Assembly: GCA_002304445.1 (NCBI GenBank)
Contig: NEVA01000012.1
Location: forward strand, 1-64,000
Origin: Opitutia bacterium Tous-C4FEB
GTDB taxonomy: Bacteria; Verrucomicrobiota; Verrucomicrobiia; Opitutales; Opitutaceae
Length of the DNA stretch: 64,000 nucleotides
Reading direction: 5' to 3'
Shown here: positions 24,720-35,043 of the stretch, piece by piece
Layout: every line of letters starts with the position of its first letter
Numbering within the stretch: position 1 is the stretch's first letter
Program-made: the position numbers and the translations under genes
Notes under the pieces: generated by a model
The model's database searches: none
Seen by the model: the letters and a program-made list of their open reading frames with translations, nothing else
What the model was told of the DNA's origin: nothing

Positions 24720-25460
24720 CTACGCCCGGCGGGCAAGATAGACGCAACTCTCGAAGGCGGTACCCGCACCGTGGCTGTCATCAACCCAAACGATTTCGCC
24801 GCCCGCGGCGCGGACGATCGCTTCGACCTCGGCCCGGGGCAGCGAATTCATCTCCATGGTCGGATACAAGGCGAGGTAGGCATTGATTCGCCGCCAAATG
24901 TTTTTCGCGACGGTGGGAGGATACCATGAGCGGCGAGCGGGGCGAACGGTGCCGGCCGTGAGTTGGAAATAAACCGCGCCTCCCGGAGCGCAGATCCGCA
25001 GGAACTCGGCGATGTAGCGCCGGGAATACTCGGGGGCCAGATGTTGCAGCGTGATCACGCTGAACACCAGGTCGAAGGTGCCGTCGGCGAACCGGCCGAG
25101 GTGTTCGGCCGCGTTGTGCTGGTAGTCGACTCGGTCGCCGTGGCGGTTGTGGTGACGGGCTTGGACGAGCATCTCGGCAGAGATATCCACGCCGGTCACG
25201 TGGTCGAAGTGCCGGGCGAGCGCCTGGCTGATGCGGCCGACGCCGCAGCCAAAATCGAGCGCGTGGCGGCGGTCCATCGTCGGTAGGCGGACCCGAACCT
25301 TGGCGAGCGCCGCATCGACTTCGTTCAGTCCGCTCGCGAAAAATTCTTCGATCTTCCACCGGTTGGCTTCTTTTCCGTCCGTGGTGAGCACCGCCCAGAA
25401 AGGATCTTTGCGGGCAAACGAATCCAAGTGTCGGCGTACCTGCCAGAGACGCATCGCCAT
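24720..25460 (-). CDS. class I SAM-dependent methyltransferase
   Basis: 246 aa. Motif I is HALDFGCGVGRISQALARHF near residue 70. It is followed by VTGVDISAEML (acidic end of strand 2), DGTFDLVFSVITLQHL (motif post-I/II) and ICAPGGAVYFQL, giving a complete Methyltransf_11/25 core. The N-terminal ~55 residues (WQVRRHLDSFARKDPFWAVLT) form a helical cap frequent in glycan-cluster methyltransferases. ATG 25460 has a second in-frame ATG two codons on. It probably forms an operon with the glycosyltransferase downstream. The substrate is unknown. Confidence 0.85.
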   Translation of the reverse strand: MAMRLWQVRRHLDSFARKDPFWAVLTTDGKEANRWKIEEFFASGLNEVDAALAKVRVRLPTMDRRHALDFGCGVGRISQALARHFDHVTGVDISAEMLVQARHHNRHGDRVDYQHNAAEHLGRFADGTFDLVFSVITLQHLAPEYSRRYIAEFLRICAPGGAVYFQLTAGTVRPARRSWYPPTVAKNIWRRINAYLALYPTMEMNSLPRAEVEAIVRAAGGEIVWVDDSHGAGTAFESCVYLARRA

Positions 25461-25744
25461 GGGTTTAGGGAAGAGCGACCGAGCGCTTCGGAAAAGGTTG
25501 GCTCATTGGGTGTAAGCGAGATTGCCGGGGAGGCTTTGACGGATAGCCGCGAACGCAATGACAGAGTCGCGGGGGCGCAAAATCGAAGAACGTGGCCGAA
25601 TCGAACGTTGGGCGATGCGGAGAAAGACGATCGGCTGGGACCGGGAAATCGGAGAAAATTGGCGAAGGGCGGACCGCACGCTTGCCGGGCGGAAGGGGAC
25701 CCTCTTAGAAACAGTCCTTTTCTTACCTCCGGTCTCCAGCCCGC

Positions 25745-27895
25745 GTGAGATTTTTTCCCCGCATGTTTCCCCCCCGTTTCCAAACTTGGTGGCGTCTCGT
25801 CTTGCTGACGGGAGTCGCGGGCTTGGTGTGTAGTGTGCACTACGGCTGGTGGACGCCGGCGCGGTGGAGCGTGCCGGCGGAGTATACCGGGGAATCGTTG
25901 GAGATCTTGGCCCGCATAAAGGCGGCCTCGGAGGGCGACCTCGCGCCTTTACGGCCGCAAGTGATGTCGCGGCTTGGTGCGCCGTTTGGGGCGAATTGGA
26001 GCGCGTACCCCTCGTCGGATATGCTGCTGGTGTGGACGCTGGGCCAAGTCGCGCGGGTGACGGGCGTGGCGGTGGCGGCCAATCTGGCGTTGTTGCTCGC
26101 GGTGCTGAGTGCCGCGTGGTCCTTCTACGCGTGCGCGCGGTGGCTGCGATTGCAGTGGGAATGGGCGATGGCGGGAGCGCTGTTGTTTGCGTTTACGTTT
26201 CAGACGTTCAACCGGGGCCTTCAGCACCTGTTGATTGCGTTTTCATGGACGGTACCGTTGGCGATTCTGAGCGTGGCGCTCGTCGCCTCGAGTCGGCGGG
26301 TGCAGTGGCGCAGCAAGTGGGGGGCGGTGGTGCTGGTCTCGGCGCTGGGGATCGGAGTAAGCAATCCCTATCTGCTGTTTTTGTATCTGCAGCTGATGGG
26401 GCTGGCGTTGTTGGCCCACTTGGCCGGCGGACGTTGGCGCGCGGAGAATGTGCAGGTGGGCGCGGCGGCGCTGGCGTTGGCGCTAGCGGCGTTGGCGTTG
26501 GTGCAGGTGCATCCGTGGTTGTATGCCACGGATACGGCGGCCGATTCGCCCTTGGAGCGCAATTACGGGGGGACGGAGATGTATGCGTTGAAGCCGTTGG
26601 AGTTGGCGGTACCGCCGGCGACGCACCGGTGGGAACCGATGGGTTTTTTTGGCCAGCGGTATCTGCGGTGGTCGGATTGGCGGAGCACGGAGGCGTTTGC
26701 GCCGTATCTTGGATTGGTGGGATTGGCGGGGCTCGTGTGGTTGGGCGGCGCGGCGGCTTGGGCGATGTGGCGGCGGCGGCGGGTGCCGGGTGCGGCGTTG
26801 ACGACGGGGTGGGTGCTGGCCTTCGCCTCGGTGGGCGGGGTGACCAATTTCTTCGCGTTTTTCACGGGGCTGGCGCTCTTCCGGGCGAGCAACCGGTTTA
26901 GCGTTTTTATCTCGGCGGCGGTGTTGTTGTTTCTCGTGGCGCGGCTTTCGCGTTGGGGGCGGGCGTGGCCGGCGGGTTGGCGCCGCTTGGGCGCGGTGGG
27001 GTTGGTCGTCTTTGGGTTGGCGGACCAGTTGCCGCGCCCGATGGCGGCGGAACGTCGGGAAGCGATGGCGCGGATGGCGAGGAACGACGTTGAGTTCGGA
27101 CGGCGGCTGGAGGCGGCGTTGCCGGCGGGGGCGATGGTTTTTCAGTTGCCGGTGGTTTCGTTTCCGGAGGCGCCGCCGTACTATCAGTTGGGCGACAGCG
27201 AACACTTCCGGCCTTTTGTGGCGACGGAAACACTCCGGTTTAGCTATGGCGCCTTGAAAGGGCGAAGCCGAGGACAGTGGCAACGCGATCTGGCGCGGCT
27301 GACCACAGCGGAGCAAATCCAAGCGTTGGAGAGCTACGGATTTGCGGCGATCTATTTGAATCGGCGGGGCTTCGCCGATCGGGGTGAGGCGTTGTTGGCG
27401 GAATTGGCGGCCTTGGGTCGAAGCAAGCGGATCGAAGGGGTGAGGCGAGAACAGATCGTGGTGCGGCTCCAGCCGGCGGCGCAGCCCGTGCCGCCGATCG
27501 CGAGAAAGCTGACCTTTGGGCGGGGATGGCACCGGCCGCCGCACGGCGCATCGCCGACGGAGCCGCGCTGGGCCTTTGAGCCAGCGACGATGTCATTTTT
27601 CAACCCCTACGCTGAAGCGCGTGAGTTTGAAATAAAGCTGGCGCTGAGCGGGGCGGGATCAAAGCGATCCGTGCAGTTGTCGGTAAACGGTCGGAAGCAG
27701 TTGGATGTGGATTTGAGCGATAAAGCGCGGGACTTCCCGCTGAAGGTGCGACTGCTGCCCGGGCCGAATCACTTCGATTTCGATTCAGTCGAGCCGGCGG
27801 TGCGGCTCAGTACGGAGCGCCGCCAGCTGCGGATGTTCGCCGTGCACGGGAACTCTATCCGCTTGTTGGATCCGGCGGCGGAAACGGCGAAGTAG
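25745..27895 (+). CDS. large polytopic membrane protein, possible GT-C-type glycosyltransferase
   Basis: 716 aa with about 11 membrane segments in residues 15-450 and a soluble C-terminal part. After the first helix there is a long extracytoplasmic loop (PAEYTGESLEILARIKAA, FGANWSAYPSSDM). Later segments include AFTFQTFNRGLQHLLIAFSW and FRASNRFSVFISAAVLL. The soluble tail has a region (VFQLPVVSFPEAPPYYQL) like the extracellular portion of YfhO and related bactoprenol-linked sugar transferases, and ends in a small beta domain (SVQLSVNGRKQLDVDLS). I do not recognise the exact family. Its neighbours suggest surface glycan assembly. ATG 25745 is the first in frame; MFPPRFQTWW five codons later is also possible. 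The preceding 284 bp (25461-25744) hold nothing recognisable except its presumed promoter. Confidence 0.7.
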   Translation: MRFFPRMFPPRFQTWWRLVLLTGVAGLVCSVHYGWWTPARWSVPAEYTGESLEILARIKAASEGDLAPLRPQVMSRLGAPFGANWSAYPSSDMLLVWTLGQVARVTGVAVAANLALLLAVLSAAWSFYACARWLRLQWEWAMAGALLFAFTFQTFNRGLQHLLIAFSWTVPLAILSVALVASSRRVQWRSKWGAVVLVSALGIGVSNPYLLFLYLQLMGLALLAHLAGGRWRAENVQVGAAALALALAALALVQVHPWLYATDTAADSPLERNYGGTEMYALKPLELAVPPATHRWEPMGFFGQRYLRWSDWRSTEAFAPYLGLVGLAGLVWLGGAAAWAMWRRRRVPGAALTTGWVLAFASVGGVTNFFAFFTGLALFRASNRFSVFISAAVLLFLVARLSRWGRAWPAGWRRLGAVGLVVFGLADQLPRPMAAERREAMARMARNDVEFGRRLEAALPAGAMVFQLPVVSFPEAPPYYQLGDSEHFRPFVATETLRFSYGALKGRSRGQWQRDLARLTTAEQIQALESYGFAAIYLNRRGFADRGEALLAELAALGRSKRIEGVRREQIVVRLQPAAQPVPPIARKLTFGRGWHRPPHGASPTEPRWAFEPATMSFFNPYAEAREFEIKLALSGAGSKRSVQLSVNGRKQLDVDLSDKARDFPLKVRLLPGPNHFDFDSVEPAVRLSTERRQLRMFAVHGNSIRLLDPAAETAK

Positions 27896-27898
27896 AAT

Positions 27899-28918
27899 TC
27901 AGGACGGAGTGGCACGAGGTGGCAGCAGGCGCGGGGCGGCGAGGACGACGAGGCCGCCGAAGAGACTCCAGAAGACCGTAGCGACCCAGACAAGCAGCGC
28001 GAGAAGTGGGGCGAGGTCGCGGGCGGCGGGCGTCGCGAGCAGGCCGAGGGCGGCGAGCGTGCCGAGAAACGCACCTTCTCGAACGCCGTGACCGCCGACG
28101 CTGATCGGGAGCACGGTGGCGGCGTAGGCGACGCTCATCGCAATGCAGGTGTCGAGAAAAGGCAGGGGCAGACCGATCGCTAGGGCGAGCAGCCACACTG
28201 CGATGAAGTCCAGCAACCAGATGGCGGCGCCGAGCAAAAAGGTGGCGGAGTGTGTGCCGGGCGTGGCTCTCACGCAGGCGAGCAGTCGGGCGGCGGTGGC
28301 CAGTCGGTCGGGACCGAGCATACGCGGCAGCGGTGCGGGCCAACGGCCGGGATCGGTGCGCAACAACCAGATCGCAAAAACGATGCCACCGAGGGTGAGG
28401 ATCGAGGCGGTGATAAAAAGCCAGCGCAGGCCAGGCTCGGCGACGAAGGCACCGGTGCGGGCGGTGAGAGCGACGGCGGGAACGGCAAACAGCAAGAGGA
28501 GACCGGTGGCGCGGTCGATCACGAGGGTCGTCAGGCCGGCGGCCCGTTGCGTGGCGGCGTCGCGCAACAGGTAGTAAACGCGGGCGGCGTCCCCGCCGAT
28601 GCCGCCAAGGAGGAAGGCGTTGTAGAATTGACCGATCCAAGTGACGACGTGGGACCAGTGAAACGAGAGCGGGATTTGTTGGGCGCGGAGCAGCAACCAC
28701 CAGCGTGCGGCCTGAATCGGAAACGTCAGACCGACGAGCACGAGCGCCGCGACGAGCAGCGGGAGGGAAAGTTGGGTGCGGGCGGCGGTGAGTTCGGCCC
28801 AGTCGATTTGGGCGGCGAGAACGACGAGGAGCGCGAGGGAAATCAGATAGCGCGCGACGCGACCGGCGGGGGTGGCGAGGAAGGTGGTGAGGCGACGCAT
28901 TCGGGAAAGGATGCGCAA
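27899..28918 (-). CDS. YbhN/UPF0104-family membrane protein (LPG synthase TM domain)
   Basis: 339 aa with about 8 transmembrane helices. Conserved signatures are GQFYNAFLLGGIGGDAARVYYLLRD (split as FYNAFLLGGIGGDAARVYYL near residue 95), TTLVIDRATGLLLLF near 130, and ISVGGHGVREGAFLG near 275. These define the lysylphosphatidylglycerol-synthase transmembrane family. Stand-alone members like this lack the catalytic C-terminal domain and are thought to move or handle lipids. It is convergent with the upstream membrane gene (3 bp apart) and closes the glycan island. ATG 28918 is followed by a second ATG at 28903. Confidence 0.85.
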   Translation of the reverse strand: MRILSRMRRLTTFLATPAGRVARYLISLALLVVLAAQIDWAELTAARTQLSLPLLVAALVLVGLTFPIQAARWWLLLRAQQIPLSFHWSHVVTWIGQFYNAFLLGGIGGDAARVYYLLRDAATQRAAGLTTLVIDRATGLLLLFAVPAVALTARTGAFVAEPGLRWLFITASILTLGGIVFAIWLLRTDPGRWPAPLPRMLGPDRLATAARLLACVRATPGTHSATFLLGAAIWLLDFIAVWLLALAIGLPLPFLDTCIAMSVAYAATVLPISVGGHGVREGAFLGTLAALGLLATPAARDLAPLLALLVWVATVFWSLFGGLVVLAAPRLLPPRATPS

Positions 28919-29112
28919 GTGGCGGGTGGGTTGGCTAGGAAAAGCGCGAGTTCGGACGGCGGTGCATCCCGAGCGGAGTGTTTGCGGGTGCGCTGTGGGG
29001 TCGGATATGGGCGATGGTGCCGGCGTTCGAGGCCCGGGTAGTGCGGGTCGTACGAAATCACGTGCGCCGCGGGTCGACGTCCGAAGCCGGGGCGGCGACG
29101 ACGCAGCGACAA

Positions 29113-29144
29113 ATGAAAAGGCCGCCCCGGGAGTTGGGGCGGCC
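29113..29144 (-). terminator. rho-independent terminator of the RNase G gene
   Basis: On the minus strand a 10-bp perfect stem AGGCCGCCCC/GGGGCGGCCT (arms 29135-29144 and 29119-29128) with a short loop is followed by TTTTCATTT. It is 60 bp past the stop of the RNase G gene. The rest of 28919-29203 shows no supported gene. Confidence 0.85.
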
Positions 29145-29203
29145 TGGAAGAAAAGTGACAGAGCCCGATAGTGACATCGGGCTCCACCGACTTGGGCACG
29201 GTC

Positions 29204-30958
<1,755 letters not shown>

Positions 30959-31063
30959 GGTGGGTGCTATGCGGGTTTTGCCCGGGGCACCGATGTGGGG
31001 AGGTCGCGGCGCAGGAAATTCCGGCAGAGCGGTCGATATCGCGGAAAGGAAGACGCGTGGAGT

Positions 31064-32305
31064 TCACGCGAAATCCTTTCGGAAGCGATAGACGCTCTGG
31101 ACCAGTCCTTGCAGCAAGCAGCAACTGAGCACAAAGGAGCCACCGTAGCTGATGAAGGGAAGCGGTATGCCCGTGATGGGCACGAGCCCGATGGTCATCG
31201 CGACGTTTACAAACACATGCACCATAAACAGCACGGTGACGCCGAGGGCGATCAAGGTGCCGAACCGATCTCTCGCGAGACCGGCGATGCGAATGCCGTT
31301 AAACAGAACGAGCCCAAACAGGCCGAGAACCGTGATGCTTCCCACGAAACCGAGTTCTTCGGAAATTACAGAAAAGATAAAGTCATTGTGCGCGATGGAG
31401 CGCGGGAGGTAGCCGAGCTGGGCTTGGGTGCCCTGTTGCCAGCCCTTGCCGGTCAACCCGCCGGAGCCGACGGTGATGAGTGACTGGTTGAGATTGTAGG
31501 TGATGCCGGTGCCCTTGGGATCGACGGTCTCGGGGGCGACGAAGGCCAAAATGCGGTTACGCTGATAGTCGTGGAGCGGGACCCAGGACGTGGCCTCGTA
31601 TTTGCCACGATTTTGCTTCTCGTCGTAAGAGTAGCCGTTGGCATCCATGAACCGTACGTAACGGTAGCTGTCCCATGCGATAACGCCGATCAACAAAACG
31701 AACGCGCCGAGCGCCGCTGCGTAAAAACGCGCGGACAATTTCGAAACGTAAAGCATGGAAAACACCATCGGGGGCAGGACGATTGCCGATTTGAGGTCGG
31801 GCTGAAGTAAGACCAAGAGCATGGGGAATCCTACCGCAAGGGCCAATTTGCCCAGCACCCCTAGGGACTGCCGAATCGTGCCGACCTCATTGCGAATCAA
31901 CGTGCTGGCGGTGATGAGAAGCACGGCGACTTTGGCGGTTTCCGAGGGCTGGAAGGAGAAAAAGCCCAAGTCGATCCAGCGCTGGGAGCCGAACACTTCG
32001 CTGCCGACGCCGGGGATCAGCACCAGCAGGAGCGGCACCATCGCGAAGGCGTAAATCCAGTGCGCGATGCCGAGCCAAAATCGGTAGTCGATGAGGGAAA
32101 CGCCGACGTAGAGACCCGCGCCGACGAACAGGAAAACGAGCTGCTTGATCCAATCCGAACCGCGGACCGAAAGTTGGGCCGAATAGATGAAGGCGACACC
32201 GAACAGACTGAGCCCGATCAAAGCGAAGGGCGTTACCGCATCCCAACGCGCTCGCGTCGTGGTCTTTAAGACCCCGAGATAATCGAGCGGCGAGATGAGG
32301 TTCAT
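31064..32305 (-). CDS. rodA: peptidoglycan glycosyltransferase RodA (SEDS family)
   Basis: 413 aa with about 10 membrane helices. SEDS markers are SQRWIDLGFFSFQPSETAKV near residue 110, LLQPDLKSAIVLPPM near 170 with the catalytic Asp, the long loop with RILAFVAPETVDPKGTGITY, and NDFIFSVISEELGFVGS near 315. The close, TGIPLPFISYGGSF, is near 385. It polymerises lipid II for lateral-wall growth with a class B PBP. RodA rather than FtsW is chosen on spacing and the rng neighbour. The ATG overlaps the stop of a 64-codon ORF upstream (ATGA), which suggests coupling. No mreB, mreC or mrdA is present in the window. Confidence 0.92.
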   Translation of the reverse strand: MNLISPLDYLGVLKTTTRARWDAVTPFALIGLSLFGVAFIYSAQLSVRGSDWIKQLVFLFVGAGLYVGVSLIDYRFWLGIAHWIYAFAMVPLLLVLIPGVGSEVFGSQRWIDLGFFSFQPSETAKVAVLLITASTLIRNEVGTIRQSLGVLGKLALAVGFPMLLVLLQPDLKSAIVLPPMVFSMLYVSKLSARFYAAALGAFVLLIGVIAWDSYRYVRFMDANGYSYDEKQNRGKYEATSWVPLHDYQRNRILAFVAPETVDPKGTGITYNLNQSLITVGSGGLTGKGWQQGTQAQLGYLPRSIAHNDFIFSVISEELGFVGSITVLGLFGLVLFNGIRIAGLARDRFGTLIALGVTVLFMVHVFVNVAMTIGLVPITGIPLPFISYGGSFVLSCCLLQGLVQSVYRFRKDFA

Positions 32306-32496
32306 GGGCGCGGCGGAGGTGTTGTGAGTGAGATCGTCCCGGAAACGGGAAGAGATCGGACCGTTGCGGGTTCCGGCTTCGGCGGCAAGACTGTGAAGGG
32401 TTGCGCGGCGATTTCCTCTAAGCCTTCGGCGTCGGTTGCTCTCGGCGCGGCACCGTTGGCAAGGCCGAGGGCGATCCAGAAAACCACGGCGCCCAT
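32302..32496 (-). CDS. small putative secreted or membrane-anchored protein coupled to rodA
   Basis: The 64-codon ORF begins MGAVVFWIALGLANGAAP, a short hydrophobic stretch with Ala-rich end that could be a signal peptide. It continues as a Pro- and Thr-rich tail (FTVLPPKPEPATVRSLPVSG). Its TGA overlaps rodA's ATG. I recognise no family. The overlap, a plausible signal peptide and codon bias like the neighbours are the support. A GTG five codons upstream (32511) could be the true start. It may be a real accessory peptide or merely a translated leader for rodA. Confidence 0.45.
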   Translation of the reverse strand: MGAVVFWIALGLANGAAPRATDAEGLEEIAAQPFTVLPPKPEPATVRSLPVSGTISLTTPPPRP

Positions 32497-32576
32497 CGGT
32501 TTCTCGAGCACGACGCCGAAACAGGCGCTGATGATTTGTTTATCTGGTAAATTCCGGGGCGGAGTTTGAGGCGACT

Positions 32577-32858
32577 TTGTTGCGGGGGCGGCGCGAAGTG
32601 GTGACCGCGCAAGAGCGAAGGGCGGTGCCGGAGCTGGTGGCGTATTGGTTTGTGGACGGTGAGCGGGTGGTGGCGACTCATGAAGGGCGGATCTGGCGCG
32701 ACGCCTGGAACCGTCTGACCCGGGGACGCCCGGACCGTTGGGCTTACGTGTCGGTGCAGACGGGGCCGATGGATGGCGAGGCGGCGGCGAGGACCCGGAT
32801 GCGGGCGGTGCTGGCGGGGACGTTGCCGGCATTCCAAAAGCCGTTGCCGGAGTGGTGA
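32577..32858 (+). pseudogene. solo C-terminal fragment of an EpsI-like (exosortase-associated) protein
   Basis: The frame encodes about 93 residues with the EpsI C-terminal pattern: LVAYWFVDGERVVATHEGR, then RDAWNRLTRGRPDRWAYVSV, then DGEAAARTRMRAVLAGTLP. EpsI proteins are normally ~200 aa or fused behind a multi-helix exosortase domain. Here the open frame begins at 32535 after a stop and only TTG codons are available as starts, with nothing like an exosortase upstream. It is either a truncated remnant or an independent small protein. Assignment is from motif memory. The region 32306-32576 on this strand has no supported gene. Confidence 0.5.
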
Positions 32859-32919
32859 GGGAAACGCCGCGGGGAAAGGCTTGAGCTCGGTGCAAAGGGC
32901 CGCATAGCGTGCGCGCACT

Positions 32920-34500
32920 TTGACATCAGTAAGCGCCGCCGACTTCGCTTTCTTGGTCTCCGGGAGTGACTCGCACGACTGGTCGCTCTCGTTTGCAATT
33001 TTCGCGGGCGTGACCCTCGGTTTTTTTGGCGTATGGGTGTTGCGGCGCCATACGTGGCGAGTGGCGCAGGAACAGGCGACGGAGTTGATCGAAGTGTCGC
33101 GCCGCGAGGCGGCGGTGGCGGCGGAGGAGATCAAACAAAAAGCCGATGTCGAAGTGCAGGAAAAGCGGGCCGAACTGAATCGCGAGTTCGACCGGCGGGA
33201 GATCGAATCGGATGTGCGGCTGCGGGAGATCCGGGCGCACGAGGAGTCGTTGGCGTTACTCGACTATCAGATGGAACAACGGCAGGAGCGGATCAACCGC
33301 GAGACAGTTGCGGTCAAGCAAGCCCGCGATGCGATCCGGGCGCTTTCGAAGAGCGTGCGCAAGCGGCTCGAGGGTGTTTCACAAATGGACGCCGAGGACA
33401 TCCGGCGAGCCTTGCGCGAGGAGGTCACGCTGGAGTGTCAGGATGAGCTGCGGGCGATGCGGCAGCAGATTTTGGAGAAGTCGGAGCAGGAGCTGCAAAC
33501 CGATGCGCGGCGGATTCTCATCGCCTCGATGCAACGCATCGCGAGCAAGCCGAACAATGATCTGACGGCGACGCTGGTGCCGCTGCCGAGCGAAGAAATG
33601 AAAGGTCGGATCATCGGCCGCGAGGGGCGTAACATCAAAGCGTTTGAAGCCGCGACGGGTGTGACGCTCATGATCGACGAGTCGCCCCAGCTGGTGCTGT
33701 TGTCGTCGTTTGACCCGGTGCGGCGCGAGATCGCCCGGACCGCGTTGGATGCGTTGGTTAAAGACGGCCGGATCCACCCGGCGAGCATCGAGGAGTTTGT
33801 GCAACGGGCGCGGGAAGATATCGAGCTGGTCACGACGCAGGCGGGCGAAGAGGCCGTGACGAAGCTCAACATCAACGGACTACATCCCGAGGTGATAAAG
33901 CTGCTCGGCAAGTTGAAGTATCGGTTTTCCTACAGCCAAAACGCGCTCGATCATTCGGTGGAGACCGCGTTCTTGGCGTCGATGATCGCGAGCGAGGTCG
34001 GGCTTGATCCGAACCTGGCGAAGCGGGCGGGACTCTTGCACGATATCGGCAAAGCGGCGCCGGGTGAACTTGAGGGCAGTCATGCGCTGATCGGCGCGGA
34101 GTTCATCAAGCGCTATGGCGAAACCCCGATCGTGACCAACGCCGTGGCGGCGCATCATGAAGAGGTGAAACCCGAGACGATCTACGCGGGTATTGTGATC
34201 TTGGCGGATACGATTTCGGCGACCCGGCCGGGTGCGCGGGCCGAGTCGATGGCGGGCTACGTGCAGCGGCTGGAGCGATTGGAGAAACTCGCGCTCTCTC
34301 TTGAAGGCGTGCAACAGGCGTTTGCGATCCAAGCGGGGCGCGAGATCCGGGTCCTCGTCTCGCCGCACCATGTGACGGACGACCGCGCGCGGGAAATCGC
34401 CAAGCAACTGCGAGCTCGGATTGAAGCGGAGCTGCAATACCCGAGCACGATCAAGATCACGGTGATTCGCGAGACGCGGTTTACCGAGACGGCGATCTGA
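32920..34500 (+). CDS. rny: ribonuclease Y
   Basis: 526 aa, TTG start. An N-terminal membrane anchor (FAIFAGVTLGFFGVWVL, ~25-42) is followed by a long charged coiled coil to ~200. Next is a KH domain with MKGRIIGREGRNIKAFE near 228 and an HD domain with LDHSVETAFLASMIASEVG and LLHDIGKAAPGE near 350-375. The end, IKITVIRETRF, is typical. This is the membrane-bound endoribonuclease that initiates mRNA decay. It occurs here in the same window as an RNase E/G homologue transcribed the other way. The TTG is supported because the anchor follows it directly. Confidence 0.95.
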   Translation: MTSVSAADFAFLVSGSDSHDWSLSFAIFAGVTLGFFGVWVLRRHTWRVAQEQATELIEVSRREAAVAAEEIKQKADVEVQEKRAELNREFDRREIESDVRLREIRAHEESLALLDYQMEQRQERINRETVAVKQARDAIRALSKSVRKRLEGVSQMDAEDIRRALREEVTLECQDELRAMRQQILEKSEQELQTDARRILIASMQRIASKPNNDLTATLVPLPSEEMKGRIIGREGRNIKAFEAATGVTLMIDESPQLVLLSSFDPVRREIARTALDALVKDGRIHPASIEEFVQRAREDIELVTTQAGEEAVTKLNINGLHPEVIKLLGKLKYRFSYSQNALDHSVETAFLASMIASEVGLDPNLAKRAGLLHDIGKAAPGELEGSHALIGAEFIKRYGETPIVTNAVAAHHEEVKPETIYAGIVILADTISATRPGARAESMAGYVQRLERLEKLALSLEGVQQAFAIQAGREIRVLVSPHHVTDDRAREIAKQLRARIEAELQYPSTIKITVIRETRFTETAI

Positions 34501-34584
34501 CGGTGAAACGTCTGGGGCTCGGGTCGGGCATCCGTGGGTTCGGCGTTCGGTGTCCGCGGGTTTGGTGTTCGCTGCTCGACAACC

Positions 34585-34613
34585 CGAAACTCGAAACTCA
34601 AAAACTCGAAACC
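34585..34613. repeat. degenerate tandem heptamer tract upstream of queF
   Basis: CGAAACT, CGAAACT, CAAAAACT and CGAAACC follow one another just upstream of the queF ATG (34623). A similar A-rich degenerate tract occurs inside the glycosyltransferase at 13813-13847. No ribosome site is obvious between the tract and the ATG. Confidence 0.6.
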
Positions 34614-34622
34614 GTTTTCACC

Positions 34623-34988
34623 ATGGCCGACCCCAAGATTTTAGAACTGTTTCCCAATCCCGCGCCGCACCGCGACTACGTCATTGCGCATACCCAGCAC
34701 GAATTTACCTCGATGTGTCCGATCACGGGGCATCCCGATTTTGCGGTGATCACGGTGAAGTTCACGCCGGACAAGACCTGCGTGGAGTTGAAATCGCTGA
34801 AATTGTATCTGCACGCTTTTCGCAACGAGGGCATTTTCTTCGAGGCGGTGACGAACAAGATTTGTGACGACATCGGCGCGGCGCTGAAGCCCCGGGCGCT
34901 CACGATCATCGCCGATTGGAAAGGGCGCGGCGGCATCAGCTCGCTGGTGACTTGCGAGTGGTCGGCGAAGCAGGCGAAGAAGCGCTGA
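34623..34988 (+). CDS. queF: NADPH-dependent 7-cyano-7-deazaguanine reductase (type I, short form)
   Basis: 121 aa. QueF reduces the nitrile of preQ0 to the amine preQ1 in queuosine synthesis. Markers are TQHEFTSMCPITGHPDFA with the catalytic Cys, then ELKSLKLYLHAFRNEGIF with the substrate-binding Glu and the family's LKSLKLY. It is a single T-fold domain of unimodular type. ATG 34623 (MADPKILELFP) is chosen over 34503, whose extra 40 residues are low-complexity and fall in the repeat tract. It follows rny by 122 bp. Its pathway partner queG is at 2.7 kb. Confidence 0.95.
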   Translation: MADPKILELFPNPAPHRDYVIAHTQHEFTSMCPITGHPDFAVITVKFTPDKTCVELKSLKLYLHAFRNEGIFFEAVTNKICDDIGAALKPRALTIIADWKGRGGISSLVTCEWSAKQAKKR

Positions 34989-35018
34989 GCGGAGTGAGGA
35001 CCGAAAGCGGGTGGGAAC

Positions 35019-35043
35019 GGGCGTCGGCAAGCGACGCCCCTAC
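35019..35043. repeat. REP-like hairpin with GTAGGG head, copy 2
   Basis: Perfect 8-bp arms GGGCGTCG/CGACGCCC (35019-35026, 35032-35039) end in CTAC. Read on the minus strand the element is GTAGGGGCGTCGCTTGCCG, then ACGCCC. It lies between the convergent queF and hisN genes and could double as a weak attenuator, though no T run follows. Confidence 0.6.

Noticed and set aside
29162-29183. 8-bp stem AGCCCGAT/ATCGGGCT just past the RNase G stop considered as a terminator
   Set aside because: No T run follows on either strand; the stem at 29113-29144 is the convincing terminator.
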